Shown piece by piece: positions 46,716-56,696 of a DNA stretch of 64,000 bases (its first letter is position 1; every line of letters starts with the position of its first letter). The DNA is from VRUE01 sp963817945 (GTDB lineage: Bacteria > Actinomycetota > Thermoleophilia > Solirubrobacterales > 70-9), in NCBI GenBank assembly GCA_963817945.1, contig CAWFQH010000005.1, positions 1 through 64,000 on the forward strand, written 5' to 3'. The position numbers and the translations under genes were made by a program. Below the pieces are notes generated by a model that was not told the origin of the DNA, ran no database searches, and saw nothing but the letters and a program-made list of their open reading frames with translations.

Positions 46716-46789
46716 TCGGGGCGCCCGGATTCGAACCGGGGACCTCGGCCACCCAAAGGCCGCGCGCTACCAGGCTGCGCCACGCCCCG
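46716..46789 (-). tRNA. tRNA-Pro(TGG)
   Basis: Minus-strand cloverleaf: acceptor CGGGGCG/CGCCCCG, D arm GCGCAGCCTGGTAGCGC, anticodon stem CGGCC/GGCCG with loop TTTGGGT (anticodon TGG), T arm GGTTCGAATCC, discriminator A. 74 nt, CCA not encoded. Confidence 0.96.
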
Positions 46790-46902
46790 CTGCAGCGATC
46801 TTAGGGACACCCGAGCGACGCCGGAGCGCCGTCTCGACCTGGTCGGCGCCTCTCATCACGGGTCGACGCCTCCTCGATCGGCAACCGCTAGGTTCCGGCC
46901 CG

Positions 46903-48192
46903 ATGGCCGACGTCCGCCCGATCTTCGCCACCCGCTACGACCTCGACGTGGTCGGGTCGCTGGACGCGGTGGCGGCGCCCCCCTACGACGTGATCGGTCC
47001 CGAGCAGCGCGCGGCGCTGCTGGAGCGCTCGCAGTACAACGCGGTCGCCGTCGACCTGCCGAAACCGTATGGCGAGACCGGGCCGCAGGAGACCGGCGAC
47101 GATCCCTATCGGCGTGCAGCCGAGACGATGGACGCCTGGCGCGAGGCCGGCGCCCTCCTCGCCGACACGGAGCCGGCGATCTGGGCGATGACCCAGGACT
47201 ACACCGGTCCCGACGGGGAGCCGCGGACCCGCCACGGCATCCTCTGCCGCGTCCGAGTCGAGGACTTCGACGCCGGCCAGGTGCTGCCGCACGAGCGCAC
47301 CCTGCCGGGGCCCAAGCAGGACCGGCTCGACCTCACCCGCGCCACCCGTCACAACCTCTCGCCGATCTTCTCGCTCGCCACCAAGGACCCCTGGCCGCTG
47401 GTGGCGCCGGCGATCGAGGGCGTCGAGCCCTGGGGCGAGGCGAGCGACGAAGGCGGCACGGTGACCCGCGTCTGGCGCGTCGGCGACCCCGCCATCCACG
47501 CCGCGGTGACGGAGCTGCTCGCCGACGCGCAGCTGCTGATCGCCGACGGCCACCACCGCTACGAGACGGCGATCGCCTACCGGGACGAGGTCGGCGGTGA
47601 GGGGGACCACGAGTTCACGCTAATGGCGCTGACCGGCCTCGACGATCCCGGCCTTACCGTCTTCCCCACTCACCGCTTGCTCTCCGGCTTCGCCGACGAC
47701 CCGGAGCGGCAGCGACGTCTCGGCGAGGGACTGCGCGAGCTCTTCGACGCGACCGAGGTCGAGACGGGCGAGCTGGACCCGCGCGGCGAGGAGGGCGTCG
47801 GGGTCTTCGGCCTTTTCGACTCCCACCACAATCGTGCCTTCCGCCTGCGGCTGAAGGACAGCGCCATCGCCGATCTCGACCGCCAGCTCGCCGGCAAGCC
47901 CGAGGCCTACCGCCGCCTCGACGCCGCCATCCTCGAGACGCTGGTGCTGAGGGGAATCGCCGGGCTCAGCGAGGACGACATCATGGCCAAGCGCGGGCTG
48001 GGCTACGCGAAGAGCGTCGAGGACTCCTTGAGCCTGCTCAGGGACGGCACCTACGACGTCGCCTTCATCCTCCGCCCGATTCCCGTCGACCAGGTCAAGG
48101 CAATCTGCGAGAGCGACGAGAACATGCCACCGAAGTCGACCTACTTCTTCCCCAAGGTTTTAACGGGCCTTGTTTTCAACCCCGTTGGCTGA
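46903..48192 (+). CDS. DUF1015 family protein
   Basis: About 429 aa from ATG 46903, 113 bp after tRNA-Pro. It has the family blocks in order: VAAPPYDVIGPEQRAALLERSQYNAVAVDLPKP, DAGQVLPHERTLPGPKQDRL, LLIADGHHRYETAIAYRDE, TVFPTHRLLSG and MPPKSTYFFPKVLTGLVF. GHHRYETA and the C-terminal PKSTYFFPK are hallmarks. The family includes free-serine kinases (SerK/SbnI-like), so an ATP-dependent serine kinase role is possible but not shown. Full length, no oddities. Confidence 0.92.
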   Translation: MADVRPIFATRYDLDVVGSLDAVAAPPYDVIGPEQRAALLERSQYNAVAVDLPKPYGETGPQETGDDPYRRAAETMDAWREAGALLADTEPAIWAMTQDYTGPDGEPRTRHGILCRVRVEDFDAGQVLPHERTLPGPKQDRLDLTRATRHNLSPIFSLATKDPWPLVAPAIEGVEPWGEASDEGGTVTRVWRVGDPAIHAAVTELLADAQLLIADGHHRYETAIAYRDEVGGEGDHEFTLMALTGLDDPGLTVFPTHRLLSGFADDPERQRRLGEGLRELFDATEVETGELDPRGEEGVGVFGLFDSHHNRAFRLRLKDSAIADLDRQLAGKPEAYRRLDAAILETLVLRGIAGLSEDDIMAKRGLGYAKSVEDSLSLLRDGTYDVAFILRPIPVDQVKAICESDENMPPKSTYFFPKVLTGLVFNPVG

Positions 48193-48271
48193 GTGCCAAC
48201 TAATGAGTTGACCACACCAGAGTGTGGATAACTCATCAGTGAAAGGCTTGCTGCGCCCTTAGGATGGGCCC

Positions 48272-48838
48272 GTGGTCAAGATCTACACCAAGAAGGGCGA
48301 CGACGGGACGACTTCGCTCTGGTACGGCGGCCGCGTCCCCAAGCACCACGGCCGCACCGAAGCCTACGGCGCCCTCGACGAGGCCTGCTCCGAGCTGGGA
48401 GTCGCCCGCGCCCTCTGCGGGCCCGAGCAGGCAGGACTGGGCGAGGACCTGCTGCGCCTCCAGGACGCGATCTTCGTCGCCGGCGCCGAGCTAGCGACGG
48501 CGCCGGAGGCTGCCGGGCGGCTCGAAGACGGGGTCAGCCGCACGACCGAGGCGATGGTCGCGGCGCTGGAGGAGCGAATCGACCACTACATGGGCCAGGT
48601 GGAGCTGCCGCCGCAGTTCGTCATCCCCGGCGGTACCCAGCTCTCTGCCCAGCTCGACGTGGCGCGGACGACGATCCGCCGCGCCGAGCGCCACATCACC
48701 GCGCTGAAAGACGAAGACGAGCTGATCGGCGAGACCGTGATCCACTTCGTCAACCGCGCCTCCGACCTCGCCTACGCGATGGCCCGTTTCGCCGACGTCG
48801 ACCAGCCCGCGCTCTTCGAGGGCCGGGGCAAGGCCTAG
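48272..48838 (+). CDS. ATP:cob(I)alamin adenosyltransferase, PduO type
   Basis: 188 aa from GTG 48272. It begins with KIYTKKGDDGTTSLWYGG, the ATP-binding N-terminus of PduO-type enzymes, and continues with YGALDEACSELGVARAL, IPGGTQLSAQLDVARTTIRRAERH and HFVNRASDLAYAMARFAD. It forms adenosylcobalamin from cob(I)alamin and ATP in the cytoplasm. First of four closely spaced plus-strand genes (OsmC, SDR, NUDIX follow), which may form a transcript without an obvious common pathway. Confidence 0.94.
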   Translation: MVKIYTKKGDDGTTSLWYGGRVPKHHGRTEAYGALDEACSELGVARALCGPEQAGLGEDLLRLQDAIFVAGAELATAPEAAGRLEDGVSRTTEAMVAALEERIDHYMGQVELPPQFVIPGGTQLSAQLDVARTTIRRAERHITALKDEDELIGETVIHFVNRASDLAYAMARFADVDQPALFEGRGKA

Positions 48839-48844
48839 CGGCAA

Positions 48845-49246
48845 ATGCGGGTCGTCGCCCGTCGCCGCGGTGGATTCGCACACGACGTTGACGTCGACGA
48901 CGGCGCCCACAGGCTGCTGGTCGATGAGCCGGTTGCCGCAGGCGGCGACGATGCCGGCCCCTCGCCGACGCGACTGGTCGCTGCCGGCCTGGCGAGCTGC
49001 ATCGCGATCACGATCGAGATGTACGCGGAGCGGAAGGAATGGGACGTCGGCGCCGTCGAGGTCACTGTCGATGTCGAGTACGACGACTACGTGCCGACCT
49101 CGTTCGACGCGACGATCCGCCTCCCCGCCCAGGTGAGCGAGGAGCAGCGGGATCGCCTGCTCGCGGTCTCCCGCAAGTGCCCGGTGCAGAAGGTCCTCTC
49201 GGGCGCCACGGCCGTCGAGCTCACGCACCGGATCGAGACGGTCTGA
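48845..49246 (+). CDS. OsmC-family protein
   Basis: 133 aa. Central AGLASCIAITIEMYAERKEW contains the first family cysteine, and SRKCPVQKVLSG the second; the two form the active site of thiol peroxidase-like OsmC/Ohr proteins. Length fits the shorter OsmC (YhfA-like) group. It starts six bases after the adenosyltransferase stop, and its TGA overlaps the next ATG (TGATG). Expected substrate is organic hydroperoxide, but this subgroup is poorly characterised. Confidence 0.88.
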   Translation: MRVVARRRGGFAHDVDVDDGAHRLLVDEPVAAGGDDAGPSPTRLVAAGLASCIAITIEMYAERKEWDVGAVEVTVDVEYDDYVPTSFDATIRLPAQVSEEQRDRLLAVSRKCPVQKVLSGATAVELTHRIETV

Positions 49247-50043
49247 TGGACCTCGGGCTGAAGGGGCGGGGCTGCGTGGTCACCGGCGCCAGCCGCGGGA
49301 TCGGCCGCGAGACGGCCCGGCTCCTCTGCGCTGAGGGCGCCAACGTGCTGCTGGTCGCCCGTTCCGAGGAGCGCCTTGCCGCGGCAACCGAGGAAGCGGG
49401 CGGCGGCGGCAGGGCCGAGGCGCTGCAGCTCGACGTCACCGACGACGATGCCGGCGAACGGATGCTGGCGGCGGCGGACGAGCACTTCGGCAGCCTCGAC
49501 GTGCTGGTCAACAACGCCGGCGCCGCCCAATGGCGCGATCTCGAAGAGGTCCCTGAGGAGGACTGGCGCGCCCAATACGAGCTGAACGTGATGGCGCCGC
49601 TGCGGGCGATGCGGGCGGTAGTGCCAGGGATGGTCGAGCGTGGCTGGGGCCGCGTCGTCAACGTCGCCTCGACCGCCGGCAAGCGCCCCTCGGCGGCGAT
49701 GCCCGAGTACTCGGTCGCCAAGGCGGCCGAGCTGTCGCTCTCCCGTCTCTTCGCCGACCGCTACGCGAAGCAGGGGGTGCTGGTCAACGCGATCTGCCCC
49801 GGCCCGGTCGAAGGCGAGCTGTGGATGGAGCCGGGCGGCCTGCTCGACCAGTCGCAGGAGATGTCGGGCGCCGGGAGCCGCGAGGAGGCCCTGGCGAGCG
49901 CCGGCTCGAAGCGGCCGATCGGGCGACTCGCCGAGATCGAGGAGATCGCCGCCGCGATTGTCTTCCTCTGCTCCGAGCGCGCCTCCTACGTCAGCGGTGC
50001 CGCCTGGTCGGTGGACGGCGGCACCGTCCAGGTGATCATCTGA
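49246..50043 (+). CDS. Short-chain dehydrogenase/reductase (SDR)
   Basis: 265 aa from ATG 49246. Classical SDR: cofactor loop TGASRGIGRE (residues ~13-22), NNAGAAQW, catalytic Ser in NVASTAGK and YSVAKAAE (YxxxK), then ICPGPVEGELW and a C-terminal SGAAWSVDGGTVQV. The cofactor arginine after strand two (VARSEE) suggests NADP(H). Substrate unknown; the 3-oxoacyl-ACP reductase-like label is only generic. Translationally coupled to the OsmC gene. Confidence 0.92.
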   Translation: MDLGLKGRGCVVTGASRGIGRETARLLCAEGANVLLVARSEERLAAATEEAGGGGRAEALQLDVTDDDAGERMLAAADEHFGSLDVLVNNAGAAQWRDLEEVPEEDWRAQYELNVMAPLRAMRAVVPGMVERGWGRVVNVASTAGKRPSAAMPEYSVAKAAELSLSRLFADRYAKQGVLVNAICPGPVEGELWMEPGGLLDQSQEMSGAGSREEALASAGSKRPIGRLAEIEEIAAAIVFLCSERASYVSGAAWSVDGGTVQVII

Positions 50044-50063
50044 GTCGCGAAGTCGATGCCGCG

Positions 50064-50537
50064 GTGCTGCTGCCGCTCTACGGCTGGCCGGAGGAGCCCG
50101 GCTTGGTCTTCACCGAGCGCCGCGCCGACCTGCGACGGCACGCCGGCGAGATCTCCTTCCCCGGCGGCCGTCCGGACGATGGCGACGCCGATCTCGCTGC
50201 GACGGCGCTGCGCGAGGCGCAGGAGGAGATTGGCCTCGACCCGGCTGTGGTCGAGATCGGCGAAGAGCTGCCGGCCACTGGCACCTTCGTCACCGGGTAC
50301 CGCATCCACCCCTTCGTCGGCCGCATCCCCCACCCCGGCGAGCTCGACCTACGACCGAACCCGGCCGAGGTCGAGACCGTCCTCACCTTTTCGCTCGATC
50401 TGCTGCGCGAGGGCTACGCGATGCGACGGCTAATCCGTCGCGGCGTTCCTCTACACACGCCAACCTACGAGGTCGAAGGCCACCTGATCTGGGGCGCCAC
50501 CGCCCGCATCCTCGGAGATCTGCTGACGCGGGTCTGA
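50064..50537 (+). CDS. NUDIX hydrolase, CoA pyrophosphatase-like
   Basis: About 157 aa from GTG 50064; the frame runs a few codons further upstream to ~50040 but only with a CTG. NUDIX box GGRPDDGDADLAATALREAQEEIG follows EISFPGG, and the pattern AGEISFPGGR ... TYEVEGHLIWGATARIL is that of the NudL/YeaB CoA pyrophosphatase group. These cleave CoA and related dinucleotides to 3',5'-ADP and phosphopantetheine. It directly follows the SDR gene. Confidence 0.88.
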   Translation: MLLPLYGWPEEPGLVFTERRADLRRHAGEISFPGGRPDDGDADLAATALREAQEEIGLDPAVVEIGEELPATGTFVTGYRIHPFVGRIPHPGELDLRPNPAEVETVLTFSLDLLREGYAMRRLIRRGVPLHTPTYEVEGHLIWGATARILGDLLTRV

Positions 50538-50651
50538 GGCGGCGTAGCCAAGCCTGGCAAGGACGCAGGGAGGCTGACAAGGGGAGCGCACATTAGTGCG
50601 TGACCCGCAGGCAGCCGATTGAGGACGCAGCCAGGCGCAGGTTACGGCGCG

Positions 50652-51317
50652 TCAGACCTTTTCCGGCTGGGGGACGATGCGGATGTAGGGCTTCGGCTCC
50701 TCCCAGCCCTCCGGGAAAAGCTCCTTCGCTTCGTCGCCTTTGACCGAGCCGGAGATGATCACGTCGTCTCCCTGTTGCCACTGGGCCGGCGTCGCGACTT
50801 TGTGCTGGGCGGTGAGCTGGAGCGAGTCGATCACCCGCAGCACCTCGTCGAAGTTGCGCCCGGTCGTCATCGGATAGACGAGGATCAGTTTGATCTTCTT
50901 GTCGGGACCGATGACGAAGACGTTGCGGACGGTCTGGTTATCGACCGGCGTGCGGTCCGCGGCGTCGCCGGCGACGTCACCCGCCAGCATCCCGTAGAGC
51001 TTGGAGACCTGGAAGTCGGCGTCGCTGATGATCGGGTAGTTCGGCGCCGTCCCCTGGGTCTCCTCGATGTCCTTGGCCCAGTCCGCGTGCTTGTCGAGCG
51101 GGTCGACCGAGAGACCGATGATCTTGACGCCTCGCTTGGCGAACTCGGGCTCGATGCTCGCCATGTAGCCGAGCTCCGTAGTGCAGACCGGCGTGAAGTC
51201 CTTTGGGTGCGAGAACAACACCGCCCAGGAGTCGCCGATCCAGTCGTGGAACTTGATCCGGCCCTCGGTCGTGTCGGCCTCGAAGTCGGGTGCTACGTCG
51301 CCAAGCTGCAGAGCCAT
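50652..51317 (-). CDS. 1-Cys peroxiredoxin (Prx6/AhpE-like long form)
   Basis: 221 aa. Thioredoxin fold with HPKDFTPVCTTE (peroxidatic Cys ~residue 45), LSVDPLDKHADWAKDIEE, YPMTTGRNFDEVLRVIDSLQL and a C-terminal arm (TPAQWQQGDDVIISGSVK) diagnostic of Prx6-type enzymes. No clear resolving Cys is visible, hence 1-Cys. It reduces hydrogen and alkyl peroxides. ATG 51317 follows GAGAGGAGCAG, a good ribosome site. Two small same-strand genes lie upstream. Confidence 0.94.
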   Translation of the reverse strand: MALQLGDVAPDFEADTTEGRIKFHDWIGDSWAVLFSHPKDFTPVCTTELGYMASIEPEFAKRGVKIIGLSVDPLDKHADWAKDIEETQGTAPNYPIISDADFQVSKLYGMLAGDVAGDAADRTPVDNQTVRNVFVIGPDKKIKLILVYPMTTGRNFDEVLRVIDSLQLTAQHKVATPAQWQQGDDVIISGSVKGDEAKELFPEGWEEPKPYIRIVPQPEKV

Positions 51318-51362
51318 GAACTGCTCCTCTCGGATCCTTCGTTGTCGCTATTGCCTAAATCC

Positions 51363-51812
51363 CTATCCGAGTTTAGAGGTGTCGATTTCCCGGCCAACGA
51401 CCTCAAACGGGATTCGCCAGCGCTTGCCGGCGGCGCGCACCGCCTCCTCGCCCTGTTTCAGGGCGACCGGGTCGCCGCTGCCAGCCCCCTCGTAGACGAA
51501 CTTCCGCACCGGCGTTTCGACCAGGCGCTCGAGGACCCGTTCCAGGCGCTCGCCGTGGATCGCCGCGACCTCCGCAGGGTCACCACTGGCCGAGCCGAGC
51601 AGCCAGACCACGGTGGCGACGTCGGCGACCAGGTCGAGAACAGTGCCCGGCCGCGCTGGGTCTGCCAAGGCAGGCTCGATGCCGGCCGCCCCGATCGGCT
51701 CCAAGCCCTCCTCGCGCCGGCTCGTGCCGCGCACGGCCCAACCCTCCTCCAGCAGACGCCCGCCCAGCTGCCGGCCGCGGCAGCCGCAGCCGACGATCAG
51801 CGCTCGCGCCAC
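51363..51812 (-). CDS. Short NAD(P)-binding Rossmann protein
   Basis: 149 aa. It opens with ARALIVGCGCRGRQLGGRLLEEGWAVRGTSRR, a dinucleotide-binding GxGxxG-like loop followed by the basic patch at the end of strand two, as in YeeZ-like reductases. The later half (KFVYEGAGSGDPVALKQGEEAV) corresponds to the strand after the cofactor domain. It is shorter than typical SDR-like epimerases, lacking a YxxxK site, so an enzymatic role is doubtful. It overlaps the upstream gene's end by 16 bp. Confidence 0.75.
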   Translation of the reverse strand: MARALIVGCGCRGRQLGGRLLEEGWAVRGTSRREEGLEPIGAAGIEPALADPARPGTVLDLVADVATVVWLLGSASGDPAEVAAIHGERLERVLERLVETPVRKFVYEGAGSGDPVALKQGEEAVRAAGKRWRIPFEVVGREIDTSKLG

Positions 51813-52078
51813 CGCAGGCGCTCCAGCTCCTCGGCTTCGACCTCGGACCGCAGGGCGGCCTCGTCGATCTCGGGGGCACCGCGACGCCGGCGCATCTCGT
51901 TCTGGGCGTCGAGCATCTGCTGGATGTCCTGGATCTCGTTTTCGGCTTCCACCTGCGGCGAGCGGGTCGGCTTCCAGTCGACCAGCTCGGCGCTGCTGCC
52001 GGGGTAGGCGCGCCCGATCAGCACGAGGATGCAGACCAACACCCCAATCATCGCGATCGCGATCAGGAGGAAGCTCAC
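51797..52078 (-). CDS. Small single-span membrane protein with charged coiled-coil tail
   Basis: 93 aa from GTG 52078. One N-terminal helix (SFLLIAIAMIGVLVCILVLIG), then a charged helical tail (VEAENEIQDIQQMLDAQNEMRRRRGAPEIDEAALRSEVEAEEL) likely to form a coiled coil. No family recognised. The longer open frame running antisense across the thiolase gene is a shadow; only this terminal part is supported. Overlaps the Rossmann-protein gene by 16 bp, so the two are coupled. Confidence 0.65.
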   Translation of the reverse strand: MSFLLIAIAMIGVLVCILVLIGRAYPGSSAELVDWKPTRSPQVEAENEIQDIQQMLDAQNEMRRRRGAPEIDEAALRSEVEAEELERLRWRER

Positions 52079-52147
52079 GCGCTTGAGGATACGCCCGGCT
52101 GAGAGGGCCGCAACCGGCCGAGGGCGGAGCCGCTTAAATCCCCGGCC

Positions 52148-53347
<1,200 letters not shown>

Positions 53348-53441
53348 CTCTCTGCAACCCGTCCCGGGTCGTTTTTGCACCCTATGGGGGCCAAAACCTA
53401 CCCGGGAACCAGATCGAGCCTTCAGGTAGCCTCGCGGCGCG

Positions 53442-54251
53442 ATGGCGGCAATCGAAGAGCTGGCGAGCGTCGACGGGCGGGTGAGCCCTACCGCCGAGGC
53501 GATCGTGCCGCTCCGCGACGACGGGCTCTACCGCGGCGACGGGGCGTTCGAGGTGATCCGGCTCTACGAGGGGCGGCCGTTCGCGCTCGGCGATCACCTC
53601 GACCGGCTCCACCGTTCGGCCGCGGCGATCCAGCTCGAGTTCGACCGCGCCGCGCTCGAGCGCGAGATCGGAGCCCTGCTGGAGACCGCAGGCGAGGTCG
53701 ACGGCCAGATGCGCCTGATCGTCACCCGCGGTGGCCGCCGCATTGCCGCCACCGAGGCGCTGCCGGCTCACGGAGAGACCCTGCGGATCGCCACCGTCAC
53801 CTACTCCCCGAACGTGATCCTCAACGGCGTCAAGTCCCTCTCCTACGCGGCTAACATGCAGGCAACGCGGCTGGCGGAAGCACAGGGCGCCGATGAGGCT
53901 GTGCTGGTGCAGCCCGACGGCACCGTGCTGGAGCCGCCGACTTCGTCGATCTTCTGGGTCTCCCCGCAGGGGACGCTGCGGACGCCGGCGCTCGACAACG
54001 GCGTATTGGAATCGATCACCCGCGACCGCCTAGTCAAGGCGCTTGAGGTCGAGGAGGGCGCCTGGCCGGTAGCCGACCTGCGCGCTGCGCAGGAGGCTTT
54101 CCTCGCCTCGACGACGCGCGAGATCCAGGCGGTCTCGGCGATCGACGGCAAGGATCTGGCCGAGGCACCCGGCGCCCGCACCCGCGAAGCCCAGGAGGCG
54201 TTCGCGGCGACGCTGGGGCGCGAGCTTCGAACCACCGACGAGAAGGAGTGA
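53442..54251 (+). CDS. Class IV PLP aminotransferase (aminodeoxychorismate lyase/branched-chain type)
   Basis: 269 aa. Class IV pattern: DDGLYRGDGAFEVIRLYEG (residues ~27-45), schiff-base Lys in NGVKSLSYA (~131), GADEAVLVQPDGTVLEPPTSSIFWV (phosphate-side signature) and RSRVI-equivalent ITRDRLVKAL. The subgroup (4-amino-4-deoxychorismate lyase, D-amino acid or branched-chain aminotransferase) cannot be fixed by eye. It ends one base before the acyl-CoA dehydrogenase start, suggesting a shared transcript. Confidence 0.85.
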   Translation: MAAIEELASVDGRVSPTAEAIVPLRDDGLYRGDGAFEVIRLYEGRPFALGDHLDRLHRSAAAIQLEFDRAALEREIGALLETAGEVDGQMRLIVTRGGRRIAATEALPAHGETLRIATVTYSPNVILNGVKSLSYAANMQATRLAEAQGADEAVLVQPDGTVLEPPTSSIFWVSPQGTLRTPALDNGVLESITRDRLVKALEVEEGAWPVADLRAAQEAFLASTTREIQAVSAIDGKDLAEAPGARTREAQEAFAATLGRELRTTDEKE

Positions 54252-54252
54252 G

Positions 54253-55422
54253 ATGGACTTCCAGCTGACCGACGAGCAGCGCCTGATCTCCGAGGCGGCG
54301 CGCGAATTCGCGGACAAGGAGATCCTGCCCAGGGTCAAAGAGAACGACCGGGCCGGGCGCTTCGACCGCGAGCTGGCGAGCAAGCTGGGCGAGGTCGGCT
54401 ACCTCGGTGCCCCAGTTGCTGAGCAGTACGGCGGTCGCGGCCTCAACTACCTCGGCTACGGGCTGATCGTCGAGCAGGTCGGCCGCGCCGACTCCTCCGC
54501 CCGCACCGTCGTCTCCGTGCAGACCTCCCTGGTCGCTGGCTCGATCGAGAAGTGGGGCACCGAGGAGCAGAAGCAGAAATGGCTGCCGCGGCTCTGCTCG
54601 GGCGAGGCGCTCGGCTGCTTCGGCCTGACCGAGCCCGACACCGGCTCCGACGCCGCCAACCTGCGCACGCGCGCGACCAAGACCGACTCCGGCTGGTCAA
54701 TCAGCGGCCAGAAGATGTGGATCTCGCTCGGCAACTTCTCCGAGGTGGCGCTGATCTTCGCCCAGACCGACCCATCGCTGAAGCACCGCGGCCTCGCCTG
54801 CTTTCTCGTCCCGACCGCCAGCGAGGGCTTCACCACGCAGGAGATTCACGGCAAGCTGGGGCTGCGCTCCTCCGACACCGCCGAGCTTTCGCTGGACGAG
54901 GTCGAGGTGCCCGACGACGCCATGTTGGGGGCGGTGGGCGACGGCTTCAAGGTCGCGATGAGCGCCCTCGACAACGGCCGCTACAGCGTCGCCGCCGGCT
55001 GCGTCGGCATCTGCGACGGCTGCGTCGATGCCTCGGTCGCCTACGCCAAGGAGCGCAAGCAGTTCGGGGTGCCGCTTGCCCGCTTCCAGCTGGTGCAGGA
55101 GATGATCGCCGACATGATCCTCAAGCGCGACGCCTCGCGGATGCTGGTCTACCGCGCCGGCGCCCTGAAGGACGAAGGCAAACCGAACACGATGGAGACC
55201 TCGGTAGCAAAGCTCTACGCGACCGAGTCGGCGGTCGAGTGCGCGAATCTGGCGATCCAGGTCCACGGCGGCGCCGGCTACGTCGACGACTACCCGGTCG
55301 AGCGCTACCTGCGCGACGCCCGCGTCACCACCCTCTACGAGGGCACCTCGCAGATCCAGAAGATGATCATCGGCCGGGCGGCGACGGGGATCAACGCGAT
55401 GACGCCGATGGTCGCCGAGTAG
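54253..55422 (+). CDS. Acyl-CoA dehydrogenase
   Basis: 389 aa, full length. ACAD blocks: FGLTEPDTGSDAANLRTRA, KMWISLGNFSEVALIFAQT, FGVPLARFQLVQEMIADM, QVHGGAGYVDDYPVERYLRDARVTTLYEGTSQIQ with the catalytic Glu in YEGTSQIQ. FAD enzyme that forms trans-2-enoyl-CoA and passes electrons to ETF. The glutamate position fits short-/medium-chain or branched-chain types. Gene two in the row aminotransferase-ACAD-ECH-cupin-HAD, with near-zero gaps. Confidence 0.94.
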   Translation: MDFQLTDEQRLISEAAREFADKEILPRVKENDRAGRFDRELASKLGEVGYLGAPVAEQYGGRGLNYLGYGLIVEQVGRADSSARTVVSVQTSLVAGSIEKWGTEEQKQKWLPRLCSGEALGCFGLTEPDTGSDAANLRTRATKTDSGWSISGQKMWISLGNFSEVALIFAQTDPSLKHRGLACFLVPTASEGFTTQEIHGKLGLRSSDTAELSLDEVEVPDDAMLGAVGDGFKVAMSALDNGRYSVAAGCVGICDGCVDASVAYAKERKQFGVPLARFQLVQEMIADMILKRDASRMLVYRAGALKDEGKPNTMETSVAKLYATESAVECANLAIQVHGGAGYVDDYPVERYLRDARVTTLYEGTSQIQKMIIGRAATGINAMTPMVAE

Positions 55423-55426
55423 GCCC

Positions 55427-56200
55427 ATGTCGCAGCTGGTCGAGACCACCGTCGACGACCATTACGTCGCCCTGCTGCGGCTGAACCGGCCCGAGGCACG
55501 CAACGCCCTCTCTCCGGAGATGATGGAGGACCTCGCCGCAGAGCTGGAGCGCCTCGACCCCGATCCCAAAGTGCGCTGCATCGTCATCGCCGGCTCGGAG
55601 AAGGTCTTCGCCGCCGGCGCCGACATCAAGGCAATGAGCGAGCGCAGCTTCGAGGAGGCGCTGCGGCACCCCGCCGCCTCCTTCTGGCGCCGGGTCGCCG
55701 CCGTGAAGACGCCAACGATCGCCGCGGTCTCCGGCTACGCGCTCGGGGGCGGCTGCGAGCTGGCGCTGATCTGCGACATGATCGTCGCCTCCGACAGCGC
55801 CGTCTTCGGACAGCCGGAGATCACCCTGGGGATCATTCCGGGCGGCGGCGGCAGCCAGCGCCTGGCGCGGGTCCTCGGCAAGCAGCGGGCGATGGAGTAC
55901 GTCCTCACCGGCCGCCGCTTCGACGCCGAGATGGCGCTGAAGATGGGCCTCGTCAACAAGGTAGTGAAGAAGGGTGGCTGGCTACAGGAGGCGTTGGAGC
56001 TGGCCCGCACCGTCGCCGAGCGGCCGCCGATCGCCGCCCGGCTCGCCAAGCAGGCGGTCCTCACCGCTGACGAGACGGGTCTCTCCGCCGGCTTAGAGGG
56101 GGAGCGACGCCTCTACGAGCTGGCGATGGCAACCGAGGACCGGGTCGAGGGGATGGTGGCCTTCCTCGAGAAGCGCGAGCCTAAGTTCGAGGGGCGTTGA
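55427..56200 (+). CDS. Enoyl-CoA hydratase
   Basis: 257 aa crotonase-fold protein. RPEARNALSPEMMEDL, oxyanion hole AAGADIKAMSE, SGYALGGGCELALICD and PEITLGIIPGGGGSQRLARVLG. The two catalytic-Glu regions (GGGCELA and PEIT-LG) are kept, so hydratase activity is likely. Starts 5 bases after the ACAD stop. Works on the enoyl-CoA formed by the upstream enzyme. Confidence 0.94.
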   Translation: MSQLVETTVDDHYVALLRLNRPEARNALSPEMMEDLAAELERLDPDPKVRCIVIAGSEKVFAAGADIKAMSERSFEEALRHPAASFWRRVAAVKTPTIAAVSGYALGGGCELALICDMIVASDSAVFGQPEITLGIIPGGGGSQRLARVLGKQRAMEYVLTGRRFDAEMALKMGLVNKVVKKGGWLQEALELARTVAERPPIAARLAKQAVLTADETGLSAGLEGERRLYELAMATEDRVEGMVAFLEKREPKFEGR

Positions 56201-56201
56201 G

Positions 56202-56696
56202 ATGGCGAACCTGTACGAACCGGACTTCGAGGAGGAGCGCGACCGGGCCGGCTTCCGCTGGCGGCGAGCCCGTCTGGGGCGTCAGGCCGGTGCCGAGCGA
56301 CTTGGCGCCAGCATCTACGAGCTGCCCCCGGGCCAGGCGATCTGCCCTTACCACGCTCACTTCGCCAACGAGGAGATGCTTGTCGTCGTCTCCGGTCGCC
56401 CCAGTGTTCGCGGCGGCGAGGGATGGCGGGAGTTGGCGGCGGGAGAGGTCGTCTCCTTCAAGGCGGGACGGGCAGGTGCCCATCAGATCGTCAACCGCGC
56501 GGAGGAGCCAGCACGGGTCCTCCTGATCAGCGAGATGAATGCCCCCGAGGTTGTGGTCTATCCGGACTCGAACAAGGTTCTTGCCGGGACTCGGCCTCCG
56601 GGCGGCACGGAAGGGGAGGACGACTTCTTCGAGGCCTTCAACCTCGACGACGTGGCCGACTACTGGCAGGGTGAGGAACCGCCGGAGGGACCGTGA
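56202..56696 (+). CDS. Cupin-domain protein in the beta-oxidation operon
   Basis: 164 aa. Single cupin: YELPPGQAICPYHAHFANEEMLVVVSGRPSVRGGEGW (HxH ... E metal-ligand pattern) and GAHQIVNRAEEPARVLLIS (second motif with His). Metal binding likely. Similar small cupins are sugar isomerase-like, dioxygenase-like or regulatory. ATG 56202 overlaps the ECH region by only one base gap; its own stop overlaps the next start by 4 bp (GTGA). Its role beside beta-oxidation genes is unclear. Confidence 0.85.
   Translation: MANLYEPDFEEERDRAGFRWRRARLGRQAGAERLGASIYELPPGQAICPYHAHFANEEMLVVVSGRPSVRGGEGWRELAAGEVVSFKAGRAGAHQIVNRAEEPARVLLISEMNAPEVVVYPDSNKVLAGTRPPGGTEGEDDFFEAFNLDDVADYWQGEEPPEGP

Noticed and set aside
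46716..46789. tRNA-Pro as an attachment site for an island holding Fic and the radical SAM set
   Set aside because: No integrase, no repeated tRNA end near 42 kb and no clear GC shift seen.
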